Assembly: GCF_000328685.1 (NCBI RefSeq)
Contig: NC_019974.1
Span: 2,533,001 to 2,597,000, forward strand
Reading direction: 5' to 3'
Origin: Natronococcus occultus SP4
GTDB lineage: Archaea > Halobacteriota > Halobacteria > Halobacteriales > Natrialbaceae
Length of the DNA stretch: 64,000 nucleotides
Within the stretch, counting starts at the first letter, position 1. Every line of letters starts with the position of its first letter. The position numbers and the translations under genes are program-made. Positions 51,846 to 61,261 of the stretch are shown here, one piece after another. The notes under the pieces are model-generated. The model was not told the origin of the DNA. It saw nothing but the letters and a program-made list of their open reading frames with translations, and did not search any database.

Positions 51846-53590
51846 TCGCCGTCACCTCCGCTGACGTCAGCGGCGGTTCCGGCGCCCTCTCGGGGCGGTT
51901 CGGGCGGAACGGTTCCCCGTTCGCGGATCCGGTCCATCGACTCCCGGACCGACTCTCGGAACCGATCCCGGTCCTCGGCGAACGTCTCGATGTATTCGCC
52001 GAGCAGTTCACCGGCCATCACCTCCTTGAGCGCGACGTAGTCGGCGCCCAGCTCGTAGAGATCTTCTGCCTCGTTGACATGCTCCGCGGCGGCGACGACG
52101 AATGTATCCTCGGCCGTCTCCTCAACGAGTTGTCTGTTCACTGAAGGAGGACGAGCCATCGAGAGGACGAACGCAGCGTGCTCGAGGTCGACCTGCTCGC
52201 GGATCTCGCCGTGTCGGATGTCGCCGTAGCGGAAGTCGACGTCCCTCGACTCCAGCTCGTCGACGTTATCGACCGAACGGTCGACGACGATTACGTCCTC
52301 GAACGCCTCCCGTACCACCGGCAGCGTCTCGCGAACGACCGGGTCGTAGCCGACCACCACCGCGTGATCCTCAGTGATCGAGAGCGAGGCGTCGCGCTGG
52401 TCCTCATCCTCGAAGCGCTCGAGGTAGGGCGCGGCCTGCTCGTAGATCCAATCGTTGTAGATGATGATGTACGTCGATATCGTCATCGTGACCAGCGCCA
52501 TCACACTGAGATACCCCAGAATCGGCTCGTCGACGAGTCCTTCCGTGACCGCGAGCGCACCGACGACGAGCGAGAACTCACTGACCTGAACCATGTTGAT
52601 GCTTCCGAGGAACGACGTCTCCGGCGCGAAGTTTTCGCGGTTGATGAGGTAGAACATGATGAGGAAGTTGCCGACCATCAGCACGGCCGAGGCGACGAGC
52701 GCCTCCTGCCAGTACGCGAGCAGGTAGTCAGCCTCGAGCTGGAGCCCGATGCTCGTGAAGAAGACCACGAGAAAGAAGTCGGTCACCGGTCGCATTCGCT
52801 CCTTGAGCTCGGTGCTGTAGGGAAGCTGTGCGAGACTGAGGCCGGCGATGAACGCCCCAACCTCGACCGAGAGTTCGAGAGCCTCTGCGACGAAAATAAA
52901 GAGGAACGCCCACGCTAGTCCGACGACGAACAGGACGTTCCGGTCGCTCGCGACCGACTCGAGCAGTGTCGGCAACACGTACTGGTAGGCGACGTAGGAG
53001 GCGGCCCCCATCGCCGCCATCAGTCCGAGGATCCAGGCGACGTCGAAGAGGATCTCACCAGCCGTCCCCTCGAGCCCCGCGCCGACCAGCGCGAGGACGA
53101 TCACGAGGTAGATGTCCTGGACGATGAGGACGCCGATGTCGATCCGTCCCGGGAGGCTCTTCAGATCTCCCTTCTCGTCGAGCAGCTTGACGATGATCGG
53201 CGTCGCGCCGAAGACGGTCGCGAGCGCGATGATGAACACGTCCATCCCGCGGAAGCCGAGCAGGAACGCGATCCCGAACGCGGCGGCGGTCTGGAGGATC
53301 GTCTGTCCGATCGCGATGTTGACGATCGGCCTGAGGATACCTTTGATCCGCTCGAATCGCATCTCGATCCCGAGCACGAAAAGCAGGAAGCCGAGTCCGA
53401 GTTCGGCCATCACTTCGATGAGCTGTTCTTCGGTCACGACGCCGAGCAATACGGGACCGAGAACGATCCCGGTCAGGATGTATGCGACGAGCGTCGGCTG
53501 TCCGGTCCGTCGGGCGGCGTAGCTCAGCACCGTCGCTGCGACGATGACGATGGCGAAGTCGGCCGCGAGTGCAATTCCTCCGAGTGGCAT
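51842..53590 (-). CDS. CPA2-type cation/proton antiporter with RCK domain, first gene
   Basis: A 582-residue antiporter starting at ATG 53590 (MPLGGIALAADFAIVIVAAT). Helices include LVAYILTGIVLGPVLLGVVT and the exchange region SVEVGAFIAGLSLAQLPYST. A TrkA-N Rossmann domain follows (EDHAVVVGYDPVVRETLPVV and FVLSMARPPSVNRQLVEETA). The last 60 residues are acidic and Pro-rich. The DNA is open 183 nt further upstream, but those codons are not hydrophobic and overlap the promoter, so I use the internal start. Cotranscribed with the second CPA2 gene. Confidence 0.92.
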   Translation of the reverse strand: MPLGGIALAADFAIVIVAATVLSYAARRTGQPTLVAYILTGIVLGPVLLGVVTEEQLIEVMAELGLGFLLFVLGIEMRFERIKGILRPIVNIAIGQTILQTAAAFGIAFLLGFRGMDVFIIALATVFGATPIIVKLLDEKGDLKSLPGRIDIGVLIVQDIYLVIVLALVGAGLEGTAGEILFDVAWILGLMAAMGAASYVAYQYVLPTLLESVASDRNVLFVVGLAWAFLFIFVAEALELSVEVGAFIAGLSLAQLPYSTELKERMRPVTDFFLVVFFTSIGLQLEADYLLAYWQEALVASAVLMVGNFLIMFYLINRENFAPETSFLGSINMVQVSEFSLVVGALAVTEGLVDEPILGYLSVMALVTMTISTYIIIYNDWIYEQAAPYLERFEDEDQRDASLSITEDHAVVVGYDPVVRETLPVVREAFEDVIVVDRSVDNVDELESRDVDFRYGDIRHGEIREQVDLEHAAFVLSMARPPSVNRQLVEETAEDTFVVAAAEHVNEAEDLYELGADYVALKEVMAGELLGEYIETFAEDRDRFRESVRESMDRIRERGTVPPEPPREGAGTAADVSGGDGE

Positions 53591-53782
53591 CTTATCTCGT
53601 TTCGTAGCGACAACGACGTTGCGCGCCGGGGATCGACGCGCCGGCGGCATCGGGACCGAGCGGACCGCCACTGGCGTTCTCGAGGCGCCGTTCTCGGCAG
53701 TTTCGTGTGTTCGTTGTTCCTGACGACGCCGTCCTCCAGATCGAGGACCCGCTCGCATCGACGGCGACGGCACGAGCCGCGA

Positions 53783-55285
<1,503 letters not shown>

Positions 55286-55288
55286 CGC

Positions 55289-55375
55289 TCAGTTCCACCC
55301 GTCCTCGAGGATCGAGCTCTCGTCGTCGCTGCCGGCTACGGAGTCGACGGACCGCGACGAGGACTGTTCGCTCAT
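55289..55375 (-). CDS. 28-residue acidic micro-protein
   Basis: A very short frame: ATG at 55373-55375 and TGA at 55289-55291, MSEQSSSRSVDSVAGSDDES ending ILEDGWN. It is acidic and Ser-rich and ends 3 nt before the propeller gene's ATG, so it could be a cotranslated partner or a leader peptide. Coding is suggested by the tight spacing and acidic composition only. It could be a chance frame. Confidence 0.4.
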   Translation of the reverse strand: MSEQSSSRSVDSVAGSDDESSILEDGWN

Positions 55376-55480
55376 CGCGCGTTCCTTGATGCTCCGAACG
55401 GAAAAGGCGGGAGCATGAACCGGCCAGAGATCGTCTTCGAACCTGCAACGTTATACCGGGCCAGCGGTAATCGAAGGGTG

Positions 55481-56308
55481 ATGCGAGAGGAGGCGACGGC
55501 GTTCGTCCCGGGTCACGTAACCGGGTTCTTCAGTGCGCATCCGGACGACGACCCAACGAAGGCCGGCTCACGGGGGGCAGGGCTGACGCTGACCGACGGC
55601 GTCGAGGTAACGGTCGAACCGGCGGCCGAGCGGACGGTCGTCCTCGACGGCGAACCGATCGCGATCGACCCGGTAGTCGACGTCCTCGAGGCGCTCGAGG
55701 CGCCGGCCCGGGTCGAAGCCGTCTCGGAGCTCCCGCTGGGGGCCGGCTTCGGCGTCTCGGGAGCGATGGCGCTTGGCACGGCGTTCGCGGCGAACCGGGT
55801 CTTCGAGCGACACCGTTCGCGAAACGAGCTGGTCGCGATCGCCCACGCAGCGGAGGTGCGGGCCGGCACCGGGCTGGGCGACGTCGTCGCCCAGGCCCAG
55901 GGTGGGATCCCGATCCGGCTCGAACCCGGCGGGCCGGCGGTCAACGAACTCGACGCAGTCCCCGCCCGGAGCCGCGTCGAGTACGTCCCGTTCGGCGAGC
56001 TGTCGACGGCCGACGTCCTCGCGGGCGAGACCGCACAGCTCTCGCGGGCCGGCGAGGCGGCGCTGTCGCGGATCGTCGAGGAGCCCACGCTCGAGGCGTT
56101 CATGGACGCCTCCGAGCGGTTCGCACGCGACGCCGAGCTGTTGACGCCGCCCCTCGAGGCGGCGATCGAGGACGTAACGGCCGTCGACGGACAGGCGTCG
56201 ATGGCGATGCTCGGCGAGACGGTCTTCGCGCTCGGGACCGGGCTGTCCGACGCGGGCTACGAGCCGTCGGTGTGTACGACCCATCCTGCCGGCGCGGTGC
56301 TGAAGTAA
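55481..56308 (+). CDS. Pantoate kinase (archaeal CoA pathway)
   Basis: A 275-residue GHMP-family kinase that phosphorylates pantoate to 4-phosphopantoate in archaeal CoA biosynthesis. FVPGHVTGFFSAH begins the fold. The GHMP ATP-site motif is ELPLGAGFGVSGAMALGTAF, a second motif is RAGTGLGDVVAQAQGGIPI, and CTTHPAGAV closes it. A TATA-like GTTATACC is about 27 nt before ATG 55481, so the start is confidently placed even though the frame is open further upstream. Followed at 50 bp by the next enzyme of the same pathway. Confidence 0.95.
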   Translation: MREEATAFVPGHVTGFFSAHPDDDPTKAGSRGAGLTLTDGVEVTVEPAAERTVVLDGEPIAIDPVVDVLEALEAPARVEAVSELPLGAGFGVSGAMALGTAFAANRVFERHRSRNELVAIAHAAEVRAGTGLGDVVAQAQGGIPIRLEPGGPAVNELDAVPARSRVEYVPFGELSTADVLAGETAQLSRAGEAALSRIVEEPTLEAFMDASERFARDAELLTPPLEAAIEDVTAVDGQASMAMLGETVFALGTGLSDAGYEPSVCTTHPAGAVLK

Positions 56309-56358
56309 CGATCGCGGGTATCGGTCGGCTTTTCATTGACGGTCGCGAGCTATCGTTC

Positions 56359-57138
56359 GTGACCGATTACGACACCGTCTCCGCCGACGTCGACGACGAG
56401 GAGGAGATTCCGGAGGACCACCCCAGATACCAGGACCTGCTCACCCGCCACCGGATCGAGCAGGGCGTCGAGAAGGGGATCACCCACCTACAGGGGATGC
56501 ACGCCGAGGGACGGGGTAGCGCCTTCGACTACCTGCTCGGCGAGGAGACGATCCCCAGCGCCGACGAGGCCGAACGGGCCGCCGCAGCCCACCTGCTGCT
56601 CGCCGAGCGACCGGTGCTGTCGATCAACGGCAACGTCGCGGCGCTCGTTCCCGGAGAGATGGTCGAGCTCGCCGACACCGTCGACGCCGATCTCGAGGTC
56701 AACCTCTTCAACCGCACGCCCGAGCGGATCGAAGCGATCGCCGATCACCTGCGGGCACACGGCGCCGAGGACGTGAAGGGACTCGAGGCCGACGCCCGGA
56801 TCCCGAACCTCGACCACCAGCGCGCGAAGGTCGACGCCGACGGCATCCACGCGGCCGACGTCGTGGTCGTCCCGCTCGAGGACGGCGACCGTGCGGAGGC
56901 CCTCGAAGCGATGGGTAAGACCGAGATCGTGATCGACCTCAACCCGCTCTCGCGGTCGCCCCAGGTCGCGGAGGTCCCGATCGTCGACAACATCATCCGC
57001 GCGGTGCCGAACGTCACCGCCCACGCCCGGACACTGGCCGACGCTGACGAGTCGGAGCTGCGCGGGATCGTCGAGGGGTTCGACCGGGAGGAAGCGCTCC
57101 GAGCGGCCGAGGAACGGATCCGTAGCGGCGAGCTCTAG
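56359..57138 (+). CDS. 4-phosphopantoate-beta-alanine ligase
   Basis: A 259-residue enzyme that joins 4-phosphopantoate and beta-alanine to phosphopantothenate, the second archaea-specific CoA step. EIPEDHPRYQDLLTRHRIEQ starts the conserved core. RGSAFDYLLGEETIPSADEA, then NGNVAALVPGEMVELAD, LEVNLFNRTPERIEAIADHL and IVIDLNPLSRSPQVAEV are its landmarks. I choose GTG 56359 because the open frame to 56272 overlaps pantoate kinase and lacks the family's start. The pair gives a complete route from pantoate to phosphopantothenate. Confidence 0.92.
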   Translation: MTDYDTVSADVDDEEEIPEDHPRYQDLLTRHRIEQGVEKGITHLQGMHAEGRGSAFDYLLGEETIPSADEAERAAAAHLLLAERPVLSINGNVAALVPGEMVELADTVDADLEVNLFNRTPERIEAIADHLRAHGAEDVKGLEADARIPNLDHQRAKVDADGIHAADVVVVPLEDGDRAEALEAMGKTEIVIDLNPLSRSPQVAEVPIVDNIIRAVPNVTAHARTLADADESELRGIVEGFDREEALRAAEERIRSGEL

Positions 57139-57797
57139 AACTCGTCGGTGATACGGGGCGAGACAGCCGTGCGACCGTTCTCTCGGTCGATGATGTGACC
57201 GTCGTCGTCGGGGTCGACCAGGGGGACTCGGGACGTGACCGACGCCGAAAGCTCCTTGACCCGGTAGTACGACAGCGCGAAGTACTCACTGGCCCGGCGG
57301 CTGACCGAGTCATCGATCTCGTAGCGGATGTCGCAGTCCTCGCCCCGTAGCGTCTCGCCGTCGTCGTCGACGAGCCAGCGCTGGGTCAGTTCGACGCCTT
57401 TCTCGGCGTCGTACCCCCGCGCCACGTAGTGTTTGTAGGGGTGGCGGATCCAGGAACATTCCCAGTGGGCGTAGACGTCGACACCGTCGGGACCGTCGAG
57501 ATCGTGGAGGACGACGTGAAGCTGGGGTGACGCGAGCGGCGAGGGTCGCCAGACCCACGATCCCTCGGCGGTGTTGCCGTCCATCCGGACCTTCACTGCG
57601 GAGATCGGGTTGCGCGAGAAGCCGAGATCGGACAGCAACGACTCGATCTCCTCCTCCGAGCAGTGCGCGGTGAGCGCGTACTCGTCGGCGGTGGTGTGGG
57701 TAACGGCGTAGCCGCCGAACGTCCCCCGGAGGAGGTAGTGGATCTGTGGGTAGATCGTTCGGCGCGCGGCGTTGACGGCGTCCTCTCGAAAGCCCAT
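57135..57797 (-). CDS. Uncharacterised haloarchaeal protein
   Basis: A 220-residue soluble protein from ATG 57797 (MGFREDAVNAARRTIYPQIH). Short strands and helices alternate: YLLRGTFGGYAVTHTTADEY, SAVKVRMDGNTAEGSWVWRP, LHVVLHDLDGPDGVDVYAHW, then KHYVARGYDAEKGVELTQRW and SVSRRASEYFALSYYRVKEL. The regular two-layer pattern and lack of Cys/His suggest a compact alpha/beta domain. The stop overlaps the convergent ligase stop by 4 nt. No family recognised. Confidence 0.72.
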   Translation of the reverse strand: MGFREDAVNAARRTIYPQIHYLLRGTFGGYAVTHTTADEYALTAHCSEEEIESLLSDLGFSRNPISAVKVRMDGNTAEGSWVWRPSPLASPQLHVVLHDLDGPDGVDVYAHWECSWIRHPYKHYVARGYDAEKGVELTQRWLVDDDGETLRGEDCDIRYEIDDSVSRRASEYFALSYYRVKELSASVTSRVPLVDPDDDGHIIDRENGRTAVSPRITDEF

Positions 57798-57936
57798 ACG
57801 ACCGATGGATGCCCCGATACGGACAAGTATCTTCGGCAGGCAATGGCCGCGGTTCGCGAATCGACGGCCGGCGGGCGTGTATGCACACGCCGGTAGAACC
57901 GTTACGAAGGTACCCGTCGGTAGTCCGCACACTCAG

Positions 57937-58215
57937 ATGAACGCGACAGATAACGGAGACGTCATCACCAGACGAACACTCAACACCGATCGAGAGGAGC
58001 CGACAGCCCAGATTCCCGAGATCGTCGCCGAGTTCGAGGGTCGGGATCCCACCGATCTGCCGCCGGTGTACTACAGCGTCGACGAGTTGCTCTCGAGTCT
58101 CTTCTCGTCGCCCCCGCGAGCGAGCGCCGACGCCGCGGTCGAGTTTACCTACCAGGAGTACCGGTTCCGGGTTCGCCAGGACGGGACGACGACGGTAACT
58201 CGCGCCGAGGGCTGA
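57937..58215 (+). CDS. HalOD1 output-domain protein, second copy
   Basis: A 92-residue stand-alone HalOD1 domain: IPEIVAEFEGRDPTDLPPVY, SVDELLSSLFSSPP and VEFTYQEYRFRVRQDGTTTV. The same three blocks occur in the protein at 36082-36372, though spacing and N-terminus differ, so they are paralogues rather than copies of one gene. Monocistronic with a start at ATG 57937. Probably a signalling adaptor. Confidence 0.83.
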   Translation: MNATDNGDVITRRTLNTDREEPTAQIPEIVAEFEGRDPTDLPPVYYSVDELLSSLFSSPPRASADAAVEFTYQEYRFRVRQDGTTTVTRAEG

Positions 58216-58279
58216 TCGGCCGCGTCGCAACCGCGGGTCGGTTACTATAAAACCGTTCGCCGGGTGCGATGAGATAGAG

Positions 58280-59260
58280 ATGGACGCCTACGAGTTGATC
58301 ACGCGAAACGCCGACGAGGTCGTAACCGACGAGGAGGTGCGCGAACTCGCGGAGGATCCCGCGGGCAAGCGCGTCTACGTCGGCTACGAACCCTCCGGCG
58401 TGCTCCACCTGGGACACCTGTTGACGGCCAACAAGCTGATCGACCTCCAGAACGCCGGGATGGAGGTCGTCGTACTGCTCGCGGACGTCCACGCCTACCT
58501 CAACGGGAAGGGCAGCTTCGAGGAGATCCGCGAGACCGCAGAACAGATGCAGGCACAGTTTACCGCCTACGGCCTCGAGGAGGAAAACACCGAGTTCGTC
58601 TACGGTTCGGAGTTCCAGCTCGACGAGGAGTACACCCTCGACCTCCACGAGCTCGAGCTCTCGACGACGATGAACCGCGCCCAGCGCGCGATGGCCGAGC
58701 TACAGAGCGGGGAGACCGCGAAGGTCAGTCACCTCGTCTACCCGCTAATGCAGGCCCTGGACATCGAGTACCTCGATCTGGATCTGGCCGTCGGCGGCTT
58801 GGACCAGCGCAAGGTCCACATGCTCGCCCGCGAGGAGCTTCCCGAACTGGAGTACGAGGCCCGTCCCTGTCTGCACACGCCGATCGTCGCTGACCTCACC
58901 AGTGGCGAAGGGAAGATGTCCTCGAGCGAGGGCGTCACGATCTCGATGGAGGACTCGACAGAAGACATCGAGGAGAAGGTCAACTCGGCCTTTTGCCCGC
59001 CCACGCGCGATCCGGAGGGCGACCTCGAGAACCCCGTCCTCGAGCTGTTCGAGTACCACGTCTTCCCGCGCTTCGATGAGGTCATCGTCGAGCGCCCCGA
59101 GAAGTACGGCGGGGATCTGACCTACGAGGAGTACGAGACTCTCGCCGCGGACCTCGAGTCCGGCGAGCTCCACCCCGCCGACGCGAAGGGCACCCTCGCG
59201 AGCTACCTCGACGAGCTGATCGCGCCGGGCCGCGAGAAGCTTCGCGAACTGCGAAGCTGA
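58280..59260 (+). CDS. tyrS: Tyrosyl-tRNA synthetase
   Basis: A 326-residue class I synthetase of the archaeal/eukaryotic type. HLGHLL (43-48) is the HIGH motif and KMSSS is at 212-216. The tyrosine-binding region YVGYEPSGVLHLGHL, QMQAQFTAYGLEEENTEFVY and LAVGGLDQRKVHMLAREELP are present. The compact C-terminal helical domain ends REKLRELRS. Full length; monocistronic. Confidence 0.97.
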   Translation: MDAYELITRNADEVVTDEEVRELAEDPAGKRVYVGYEPSGVLHLGHLLTANKLIDLQNAGMEVVVLLADVHAYLNGKGSFEEIRETAEQMQAQFTAYGLEEENTEFVYGSEFQLDEEYTLDLHELELSTTMNRAQRAMAELQSGETAKVSHLVYPLMQALDIEYLDLDLAVGGLDQRKVHMLAREELPELEYEARPCLHTPIVADLTSGEGKMSSSEGVTISMEDSTEDIEEKVNSAFCPPTRDPEGDLENPVLELFEYHVFPRFDEVIVERPEKYGGDLTYEEYETLAADLESGELHPADAKGTLASYLDELIAPGREKLRELRS

Positions 59261-59331
59261 GACCCAGCGGTGCTGGATCCTCGGTTCAGCAGACGCCGAG
59301 CGGAACAGCCGTCGCGACGATCCCGCTCGGG

Positions 59332-59502
59332 TCAGAACTCGACCGCACCGATCCACGGCTCGTCGCCGCAGTACTGACACTCGAAGCTCGTTTCGTACTC
59401 CTCGCAAGGCTCGTGGACCCCGCGCCCACACGTCTCACAGGTCGTGATCTCGCTCTCGTCGGGCCGCGTGCCGCAGGTCGTACAGCGCGTACCGATTTTC
59501 AT
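59332..59502 (-). CDS. 56-residue zinc-finger protein
   Basis: From ATG 59502 to TGA 59332: MKIGTRCTTCGTRPDESEIT, followed by TCETCGRGVHEPCEEYETSF and ECQYCGDEPW, ending IGAVEF. CTTC, CETC, HEPC and CQYC give seven cysteines and one histidine in four knuckles, enough for two zinc ions in a treble-clef or RING-like fold. It is convergent with tyrS, 72 bp away. No family function known; its conserved shape and strict CxxC spacing make it a real gene. Confidence 0.82.
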   Translation of the reverse strand: MKIGTRCTTCGTRPDESEITTCETCGRGVHEPCEEYETSFECQYCGDEPWIGAVEF

Positions 59503-59638
59503 GTGTCGTGCTAACTCACCTCATGTATTCGACGCTCCGAGAGCGGGCCACAAAAACCTCCGGATCGGACGGACGAGCGACCGGTCAGGACGGGAGCCGA
59601 TCCAGCCGATTCAAGTGCGATCGCCGCCCACCTCCGGT

Positions 59639-60577
59639 ATGAACGAGACGCGGCGAGCGATCCTCGAGGCGATCGGCGACGGCCCCGTATCGGGCCCCGA
59701 GATCGCCGAGGAACTCGACATCTCGCGGGCGGCCGTCTGGAAGCAGATCGACGCGCTGCGCGAGGCCGGCTTCGAGATCGAGGGCGGGACGTCGGGGTAC
59801 GAACTGACCGCTGTCACCGCCTACAACGGCCCCGCGGTCGAGTACGGGCTCGAGGCACCCTTTTCGATCGAGTACCACGACGCGATCGGCAGCACCAACG
59901 ACCGCGCCCGGGAGCTGGCAACTGACGGAGCCAGCGACGTCGGCGTCCTCGCCGACGAACAGACCGGCGGCCGAGGACGGCTCGAGCGTGCGTGGACGGC
60001 TCCCTCGGGCGGGGTCTGGCTGAGCCTCGTCACCCGCCCGTCGGTCGCCCCGGCCCGGGCGCCGCTGTACACGCTCGCGGCCTCGGTCGCGACCGCGCGG
60101 GCGGCCCGGGAGGCCGGCGTCGATGCCCGGATCAAGTGGCCCAACGACGTCGTCGTTCCCGTCGGCGACGACGGGGGATACCGCAAGCTGGCGGGGATTC
60201 TCACGGAGATGGAGGGCGAAACTGACCGGATCGCGTGGCTCGTCGTCGGGATCGGGGTCAACGCCAACGTCGACGCCGACGCCCTCCCGCCGGAGGCGAC
60301 CTCGATCCGCGCCGAGGCGGGCGACGTCGACCGGCGCGCGTTCGTCCAGCGACTGCTCGAGGAGTTCGACCGCTTCCGGACCGATCTCGAGGACGTCGTT
60401 CCGGCCTGGCGCGAGCTGGCGCTGACGCTTGGCCAGCGCGTCCGGGTCGAGCGCCCAACCGACGAACTCGTCGGCGAGGCCGTCGACGTCACCGAGAGCG
60501 GGGCGCTGGTCGTCGAGACCGATGACGGCCGGGAGACGGTCTCGGCCGGCGACTGCGAGCACCTGCGGCCGCGCTAG
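59639..60577 (+). CDS. birA: Biotin-protein ligase with repressor domain (BirA)
   Basis: A 312-residue bifunctional protein. The N-terminal helix-turn-helix is ISRAAVWKQIDALREAGFEI (about residues 28-50). The catalytic domain has DAIGSTNDRARELA, the GRGRLERAWTAPSGGVWLSL loop that binds biotinyl-AMP, IKWPNDVVVP, and KLAGILTEMEGE. A small SH3-like C-terminal domain ends GDCEHLRPR. Start ATG 59639 is preferred to earlier ones in a frame that runs through the micro-protein region. It biotinylates carboxylase carrier domains and may repress biotin genes. Its stop overlaps the convergent UspA stop by 4 nt. Confidence 0.93.
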   Translation: MNETRRAILEAIGDGPVSGPEIAEELDISRAAVWKQIDALREAGFEIEGGTSGYELTAVTAYNGPAVEYGLEAPFSIEYHDAIGSTNDRARELATDGASDVGVLADEQTGGRGRLERAWTAPSGGVWLSLVTRPSVAPARAPLYTLAASVATARAAREAGVDARIKWPNDVVVPVGDDGGYRKLAGILTEMEGETDRIAWLVVGIGVNANVDADALPPEATSIRAEAGDVDRRAFVQRLLEEFDRFRTDLEDVVPAWRELALTLGQRVRVERPTDELVGEAVDVTESGALVVETDDGRETVSAGDCEHLRPR

Positions 60578-61077
60578 ACGTCGGAGGGTTCGGGGGTCTC
60601 GCCCTCCGCGGTCTCGGGCTGGCGCTCGGTGTCGGCGTCCGTCCCGTCCTCGCCGAGTCGAACCGTCAGCACGGGTATCGGCGACTGTCTGACGACCCGT
60701 TCGGCGACGCTGCCCAGAAGCAGTCGGTCGATCCCGCCGCGGCCGTGGGTGCCCATGACCACGAGATCGCAGCTATCGGGGGTCGCCTCGCGGACGATCA
60801 CCTGGCTCGGCGACCCCTCGTGGATCTCCGTCTCGACCTCGACGTCCGGGGGAGCGAGCTCTTCGACTCGCGCGAGTGCACCCTGTCCCTCCGAGCGAAG
60901 CGCCTCGCCGATCCCTTCCCAGGCGGTCTCCATCGGCAGCCCACCGTAGCTGGCGACGTTGGCGACGTAGATCGCCCTGACCGTCGCGTCGTGAGTGCGC
61001 GCGAGCTCGAAGGCGTACTCGAGCGCGCGCTCGCCCTCCGGCGAGCCGTCGGTCGGGACCAGAATGCAGTCGTACAT
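60574..61077 (-). CDS. Universal stress protein, UspA family
   Basis: A 167-residue UspA protein: YDCILVPTDGSPEGERALEY, RAIYVANVASYGGLPM, the nucleotide-binding loop VVMGTHGRGGIDRLLLGSVA with E-R-V-V-R-Q-S following, and PIPVLTVRLGED. The complete G-x2-G-x9-G-S pattern suggests it binds ATP, unlike the one at 49701-50132. The C-terminal 20 residues are acidic. Convergent with birA. Confidence 0.94.
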   Translation of the reverse strand: MYDCILVPTDGSPEGERALEYAFELARTHDATVRAIYVANVASYGGLPMETAWEGIGEALRSEGQGALARVEELAPPDVEVETEIHEGSPSQVIVREATPDSCDLVVMGTHGRGGIDRLLLGSVAERVVRQSPIPVLTVRLGEDGTDADTERQPETAEGETPEPSDV

Positions 61078-61261
61078 CTGTTACCACGTGGCATAATACG
61101 TCGTCGGTAATAACGTTGTGGTAGTATCGAGCGATTCCCACACGAATACTGACAGGCCGCTCGCGAGACGGGTCAGTCGGCCCGAGCAGGCGACGGACGA
61201 GGACGCAGCTCGGGAACGAACCTGCGAACGAGCAAAAACGGTACCGACGCGGACGGAGAAC

